Shown one piece after another: positions 7,009-10,547 of a stretch of 10,547 nt of DNA (positions are counted from its first letter, which is position 1; every line of letters begins with the position of its first letter). A program made the position numbers and the translations under genes. Below the pieces are notes generated by a model. That model had not been told where the DNA came from. It saw only the letters and a program-made list of their open reading frames with translations, and did no database searches. Source of the DNA: Desulfobacterales bacterium (GTDB taxonomy: Bacteria > Desulfobacterota > Desulfobacteria > Desulfobacterales > JAFDCJ01); contig CP070771.1 of the NCBI GenBank assembly GCA_020345785.1, forward strand, positions 4,221,571 to 4,232,117. Reading direction: 5' to 3'.

Positions 7009-8109
7009 TTATCCTCTAAGCGAGTACTTCGGCAGAATGGTGTTGTAGTATGCCAGTTCGGATACCGTACCCCAGGTGCCGACCACCTGCTGGAATTTTT
7101 TAAAGGATTCATTCACTTTCTTGGCTATGGCGCTCTTGGCGGCCTCTTCTTCACGCACTTCTTCCGCCAACGGTCGCAGGGCATCGAGCACTTGTTCCGG
7201 AAACCTGATCAGCTCGACTTTGTGTTGATTGATCAGCGTTTGAAGGGATGCACCGTTGTTGGCGTCGAACTGCGTCAGGACCCATGCTTCGCTTTCCATG
7301 CAGGCGGCATCAAGTATGTGCTGTAATTCCTTCGGCAGGCTCTCATAGGCCTTTTTGTTGAAGAAATACTCGAGATAGGTCCCGGGCTCGTGCCAACCGG
7401 GGTAATAATAATACTTGGCGGCCTGGTAAAAGCCCATTCTCAGGTCGTGGTAGGGTCCGACCCATTCCGTGGCATCAATGACGCCGCGTTCGAGGTTGGT
7501 GAAAATTTCACCGCCGGGTGTCAGCACCACGGTTCCGCCGGCTTTGGCGACGACTTTGCCTCCCAGGCCTGGGATGCGCATTTTCAGACCTTTGTAGTCA
7601 TCAATGGAATTTATCTTTTTATTAAACCAACCTCCCATCTGAACACCGGTGGAACCGCCGGGACGGGGAACCAGATTGAAGGGCGCATACGTTTCCTCCC
7701 ACAGTTTGAGGCCGTCGCCGCCATGGAACCAGGCCGCCATACCTTGGGCGTTCATACCGAAAGGCACGGCGGCGAACCACTGGGTGGCCGGCTCTTTTCC
7801 GGCCCAGTAATAGGAGGCGCCGCTGCCTACTTCCACCGTGCCATCGGATACGGCTTGAAAACTCTCAAAAGCCGGTACAAGCTCGCCGGCCGCAAAAACC
7901 TGGATTTCAAGTTGCCCGCCCGTCATCTCACTGACTCTTTTGGCCAACCGCTCGCAGCCTTCCTGGAGCACCGGAAGCTTGGGTGGCCAGGTGGTAACCA
8001 TCTTCCATCGATATTTTTTTTGCGCCAATACCGCCGGGGCATTGACGGCAGTTGCTGCAACCGCTGCAGCGCCGAGACCAGCTTTCTTCAGAAAATCACG
8101 TCGCTTCAT
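7009..8109 (-). CDS. dctP: TRAP transporter periplasmic substrate-binding protein, TakP-like (DctP family), Tat signal
   Basis: Extracytoplasmic receptor of a TRAP transporter, 366 residues, which captures a small carboxylate and delivers it to the DctQM membrane complex. The N-terminus MKRRDFLKKAGLG is a twin-arginine signal followed by an alanine-rich stretch ending in AVLA (about 26-29), so it should be exported folded by the Tat system. The start at 8109 is fixed by AAGGAG seven nt upstream; a longer in-frame reading to 8238 would lose the signal peptide. The mature part strongly resembles TakP of Rhodobacter, a 2-oxo-acid receptor with bound sodium. As I recall the structure, its ligand and sodium contacts correspond to Q157, R178 (MRIPG), E215-W216 (TEWVG) and E241 (WHEPG) here, and all are kept. 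Pyruvate or another 2-oxo or 2-hydroxy acid is thus the likely ligand; this is inference. It follows dctM after 190 bp and precedes a terminator. Confidence 0.94.
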   Translation of the reverse strand: MKRRDFLKKAGLGAAAVAATAVNAPAVLAQKKYRWKMVTTWPPKLPVLQEGCERLAKRVSEMTGGQLEIQVFAAGELVPAFESFQAVSDGTVEVGSGASYYWAGKEPATQWFAAVPFGMNAQGMAAWFHGGDGLKLWEETYAPFNLVPRPGGSTGVQMGGWFNKKINSIDDYKGLKMRIPGLGGKVVAKAGGTVVLTPGGEIFTNLERGVIDATEWVGPYHDLRMGFYQAAKYYYYPGWHEPGTYLEYFFNKKAYESLPKELQHILDAACMESEAWVLTQFDANNGASLQTLINQHKVELIRFPEQVLDALRPLAEEVREEEAAKSAIAKKVNESFKKFQQVVGTWGTVSELAYYNTILPKYSLRG

Positions 8110-8244
8110 AAAAAATCTCCTTCTAGAGTGGATTACGCTTGCCAGCTCGGACCTCCAATTCCGCAGGCCGTCACTGCAACAAGCCGCCCTTTTATTCCCG
8201 CCGCAACTCAATATCGGAGGTTCTGAATAAAAGAGCAATGGTCT

Positions 8245-8272
8245 AATCTAACTGCTACCGGCAATAAGTCAA
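8245..8272 (-). promoter_or_regulatory. Candidate internal promoter for dctP
   Basis: On the minus strand TTGACT (8272-8267) and TAGATT (8250-8245) are separated by 16 bp. The -35 matches consensus at 5 of 6 positions and the -10 at 4 of 6. It lies in the 190-bp gap between dctM and dctP and would give a leader of about 130 nt. The same TTGACT hexamer is used in the predicted dctQ promoter. Confidence 0.5.
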
Positions 8273-8299
8273 GTTTTTTTGACATATTACCAGTTTCCG

Positions 8300-9625
8300 T
8301 CAGGGCCCGAAAACCACATGCGGCAGCCAGGTTGCCAGCTTTGGAAAAAAGACCACAATGGCCAGTCCGATAAGCTGAAACAGCACAAACGGTATGATTC
8401 CCCGGTAAATATGACCGGTTGTGACTTCAGGCGGCGTGACCGCCTTGAGATAAAAGAGCGAAAATCCAAAGGGTGGGGTCAGGAAAGACGTCTGCAGGTT
8501 GACGGCCAGCAATATGCAGAACCAGATCGGATCGTATCCGAAATCAATCATGATCGGTGCCAGCACCGGTACGTGGATAAAGGTGATTTCGATGAAATCC
8601 AGAAAAAATCCGATAAAAAAGATAAGGGCCATGACAATGGCCAGAACCATGCCGTGGCTGTATTGGTGGGCAATGGATCCCAGAAAATTCCGCACGATGC
8701 TGTCTCCCCCGAGACCGCGGAATACCAGTCCAAAAGCAGCCGCACCGCACAGGATGATGAAAACCATGCAGGTCAATCTTACGGTGGTGAGCATGACTTC
8801 GCGCAGGATGCCCATGTTGAATTTGCGGTTGAAAACAGTGAGAAGGGTCGCGCCGACCGCCCCGACTGCGGCGGCTTCGGTCGGCGAGGCAATGCCGGCA
8901 AAAATCGATCCCAAAACCGCCACTATTAAAAATAAGGGGGGAACCAGCGCCTTGCCGACGCGGGCCGCCAGCTCTTTTGGTGAAATCGCCGCCAGTTCTT
9001 CCTTTGAAATGGCCGGGGCCACGCCCGGGCGCAAATGGGCAGCAATGAGAATGTAGATGATAAAAAGACAAACCAGAAGCAGTCCCGGCAGGACGGCGCC
9101 CATAAAAAGATCCCCTACGGACACCCCGACGATATCCCCGATGAGCACCAGCACGATGCTGGGGGGGATGATTTGCCCCAGAGTGCCGGAGGCCGACACG
9201 GTGCCGGTAGCCAACTCCATCTGGTAACCGCGTCGCAGCATGGTGGGCACAGCCAGCAGCCCCATGGTGACGACCGTCGCACCCACAATACCGGTTGATG
9301 CTCCCAGAAGCGCACCCACCACGACAACGGATATGGCCAGACCGCCCTTCAAACGACCGAACAGAAGACCCATTGTATCCAGCAGTTCTTCGGCCAAACC
9401 CGAACGTTCCAGCATGACTCCCATGAAAACAAACAGCGGAACTGCAAGTAAAGTAACATTGTTCATGACGCCCCAGATTCGGAGAGGCAATAAATTGAAG
9501 AAATCCCAGCCGAAACCGATCATACCGAAGGTCAGAGCAGTTCCCAGCAACGTAAAGGTGACCGGAAATCCGGCCATCAACAAAATCGTCAGTGCCAAAA
9601 ACATCCAGGCCGCCAGATAATCCAT
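8300..9625 (-). CDS. dctM: TRAP transporter large permease subunit, DctM/TakM type
   Basis: A 441-residue polytopic membrane protein with about 12 hydrophobic segments, the usual size for the DctM subunit. DctM forms the sodium-driven transport path for the acid delivered by the receptor. Conserved family blocks are present: ASGTLGQIIPPSIVLV (145-160), ASPTEAAAVGAVGA (246-259) and NLQTSFLTPPFGF (376-388). The last block is characteristic of the TakM/mannitol-like subgroup as I recall it, which fits the TakP-like receptor next door. The start ATG overlaps the dctQ stop by one base (TGATG at 9627-9623), and GGAGG at 9640-9636 lies ten nt before it inside dctQ. The two membrane subunits are therefore very likely translationally coupled. 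Complete, with no sign of damage. Confidence 0.95.
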   Translation of the reverse strand: MDYLAAWMFLALTILLMAGFPVTFTLLGTALTFGMIGFGWDFFNLLPLRIWGVMNNVTLLAVPLFVFMGVMLERSGLAEELLDTMGLLFGRLKGGLAISVVVVGALLGASTGIVGATVVTMGLLAVPTMLRRGYQMELATGTVSASGTLGQIIPPSIVLVLIGDIVGVSVGDLFMGAVLPGLLLVCLFIIYILIAAHLRPGVAPAISKEELAAISPKELAARVGKALVPPLFLIVAVLGSIFAGIASPTEAAAVGAVGATLLTVFNRKFNMGILREVMLTTVRLTCMVFIILCGAAAFGLVFRGLGGDSIVRNFLGSIAHQYSHGMVLAIVMALIFFIGFFLDFIEITFIHVPVLAPIMIDFGYDPIWFCILLAVNLQTSFLTPPFGFSLFYLKAVTPPEVTTGHIYRGIIPFVLFQLIGLAIVVFFPKLATWLPHVVFGP

Positions 9626-10155
9626 CAGGAATGATCCTCCGTGACTGTTTCGATTCCTATAATTTGCATGAAACTATGGATGCCAAGGGAAATTCCCTGC
9701 ATCAGAAGGAGTGTAAACCCGACGGGAATGCATCCCTTTAAGATGAAGCGAAAGGGAATGCCGCCCGGGTCCGGCGAACCCTCGAGCATTGCAAATGAAT
9801 TCAGCGTAAATTTCCAGGAAGTCGATATCACCATGATGCAGCCGGGGATTAGAAAGAGCAGAACGCCGATGAAGTTCACCCATGCCCGGCCTTTATGGCT
9901 CAGACGCTGATAGATGATATCAACCCTGACGTGACCGTCGTGCAGCAGGGTGTAGCCGGCGCCGATCAGGAAGATAAAGCCGAATAAATGCCATTCCAGT
10001 TCCTGGGTGAACACAAAACTGGTATTGAAGAGGTAGCGCATGACCACGTCGATAAATACCACCAGCACCAGTCCCAGTGTCACCCAGGCTACGCCGCGGC
10101 CGGCCCATTCATTAAAAGCGTCGATCCAGCGGCTTAACGTTTTGATTAATTTCAT
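9625..10155 (-). CDS. dctQ: TRAP transporter small permease subunit, DctQ family
   Basis: A 176-residue protein with four hydrophobic segments at about 20-42, 52-74, 93-113 and 138-160. This is the standard topology of the small membrane subunit, which packs against DctM. The family signature is visible: IDVVMRYLFN at the end of segment 1, then QELEWHLFG and HDGHVRVD (72-79) after segment 2. I prefer the ATG at 10155, which has GGATGA a few bases upstream. The reading frame can be extended six codons to a TTG at 10173, but no ribosome site precedes that codon. It is the first gene of the transporter operon in transcription order and is coupled to dctM by a one-base overlap. Confidence 0.92.
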   Translation of the reverse strand: MKLIKTLSRWIDAFNEWAGRGVAWVTLGLVLVVFIDVVMRYLFNTSFVFTQELEWHLFGFIFLIGAGYTLLHDGHVRVDIIYQRLSHKGRAWVNFIGVLLFLIPGCIMVISTSWKFTLNSFAMLEGSPDPGGIPFRFILKGCIPVGFTLLLMQGISLGIHSFMQIIGIETVTEDHS

Positions 10156-10212
10156 GATTTCATCCGTATCCAATCAGTTGGTGCAGTGCTAAGATTTGAA
10201 ACAAAATAGGTG

Positions 10213-10241
10213 TTTATAGAAAAAAGAACTTTCGGAGTCAA
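10213..10241 (-). promoter_or_regulatory. Sigma-70 type promoter for dctQM(P)
   Basis: On the minus strand TTGACT (10241-10236), a 17-bp spacer and TATAAA (10218-10213). Each hexamer matches the vegetative consensus at 5 of 6 positions with ideal spacing. Transcription would begin near 10206, giving a leader of about 50 nt to the ATG at 10155. Confidence 0.7.
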
Positions 10242-10263
10242 GTAATAATACCGCAGGTTTCCC

Positions 10264-10292
10264 TTGCCAAGCGAGGTTGGATGGGCTAATTT
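10264..10292 (+). promoter_or_regulatory. Weak candidate promoter for the CoA-transferase family gene
   Basis: TTGCCA (10264-10269), a 17-bp spacer and TAATTT (10287-10292). The -35 is good (5 of 6), but the -10 matches at only 3 of 6 positions. It is placed sensibly about 40 bp before the ATG at 10332 and lies back to back with the dctQ promoter. Confidence 0.35.
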
Positions 10293-10331
10293 AAAAAGTC
10301 TTTGAACCTGATTCTACTTAAGGAGACGTGG

Positions 10332-10547
10332 ATGGCCACATCAACCTACTGGGCCGATAATTACGTTGAAAACAGATGCAGCGCCCGAAAAGCGCTGAGC
10401 CGCATCAAAGCGGGGCAGCGAGTATTTATCGGATCTTCCTGCGGTGAACCCCAACATCTGGTTCGGGAGCTTTCCGAGATGTCGAACTATCTGAAAGATA
10501 TTGAGATTAACCGGTTGATGACGCTTGAAACCACACCGCTCACGCTG
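10332..10547 (+). CDS. Acetyl-CoA hydrolase/4-hydroxybutyrate CoA-transferase family protein (N-terminal 72 residues, cut by window edge)
   Basis: The frame is open from the ATG at 10332 to the window end (72 codons). AAGGAG at 10320-10325, six nt before the ATG, fixes the start. The beginning, with YWADNYVENR followed by SARKALSRIKAGQRVFIG and then SSCGEPQHLVREL (residues 35-47), matches the N-terminus of family I CoA-transferases and acetyl-CoA hydrolases, where the glycine-rich GEP segment belongs to the first CoA-transferase lobe. These enzymes move CoA between carboxylic acids or hydrolyse acyl-CoA. The catalytic glutamate lies far downstream, outside the window. In some Desulfobacterota this family is fused to a C-terminal GNAT acetyltransferase, which cannot be checked here. 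It is divergent from the TRAP operon, sharing 176 bp of control region, which hints at a common substrate. Confidence 0.75.
   Translation, partial: MATSTYWADNYVENRCSARKALSRIKAGQRVFIGSSCGEPQHLVRELSEMSNYLKDIEINRLMTLETTPLTL

Noticed and set aside
7390..8226. A 278-codon plus-strand open frame running opposite dctP
   Set aside because: It is an antisense shadow of the dctP gene: the translated product has no recognisable domain and dctP on the other strand is unambiguous with a signal peptide and ribosome site.
8279..9056. Plus-strand open frames (216 and 185 codons) over dctM
   Set aside because: They are very rich in charged and basic residues without any fold signature, as expected from reading the complement of a hydrophobic membrane protein.

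Overview
The window reads as an ordinary chromosomal segment of moderate GC. It carries eight protein-coding genes, two of them cut by the window edges, and no RNA gene, CRISPR array, transposase or phage gene that I can see. The gene content is a ferredoxin-type flavoenzyme, a membrane-anchored Ntn hydrolase, RmuC, a Tat-exported TRAP solute receptor, a universal stress protein and a CoA-transferase family protein. Together with an AT-rich intergenic palindrome of a type I associate with such genomes, this suggests an anaerobic Desulfobacterota-like (formerly deltaproteobacterial) organism. That assignment is inference from gene style; there is no marker gene.

Left part (1-4232, all on the minus strand). 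A penicillin-acylase-family Ntn hydrolase (1761-4232) is followed 73 bp downstream by a flavin/4Fe-4S 'old yellow enzyme plus FAD/NAD domain' oxidoreductase (1-1687, C-terminus cut by the window edge). They may be co-transcribed. Centre-left (4233-5915): a divergent rmuC gene sits behind a near-consensus sigma-70 promoter. Between the convergent rmuC and usp genes lies an AT-rich imperfect inverted repeat of about 230 bp (5939-6165).

Right part (6231-10155, minus strand). A complete TRAP transporter is laid out in transcription order as small membrane subunit (dctQ), large membrane subunit (dctM), then a Tat-signal substrate receptor of the TakP type (dctP). It has a good promoter in front of dctQ and a second plausible promoter in the 190-bp gap before dctP. 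It ends in a strong 14-bp hairpin plus U-tract terminator. A universal stress protein gene follows on the same strand after the terminator. Upstream of dctQ, a divergent gene (10332 onward, cut by the edge) encodes the N-terminus of an acetyl-CoA hydrolase/4-hydroxybutyrate CoA-transferase family protein.

How they may work together: the TRAP receptor keeps the residues used by TakP to bind 2-oxo acids. The right half could therefore import a small oxo- or hydroxy-carboxylate, with the divergent CoA-transferase acting on the acid inside the cell and the stress protein in a TeaD-like supervising role. The left half could pair amide hydrolysis in the periplasm with flavin-dependent reduction of an unsaturated substrate. 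Both links are inference from proximity. I did not find a clearly new biological system; the most curious non-coding element is the palindromic repeat at 5939-6165.
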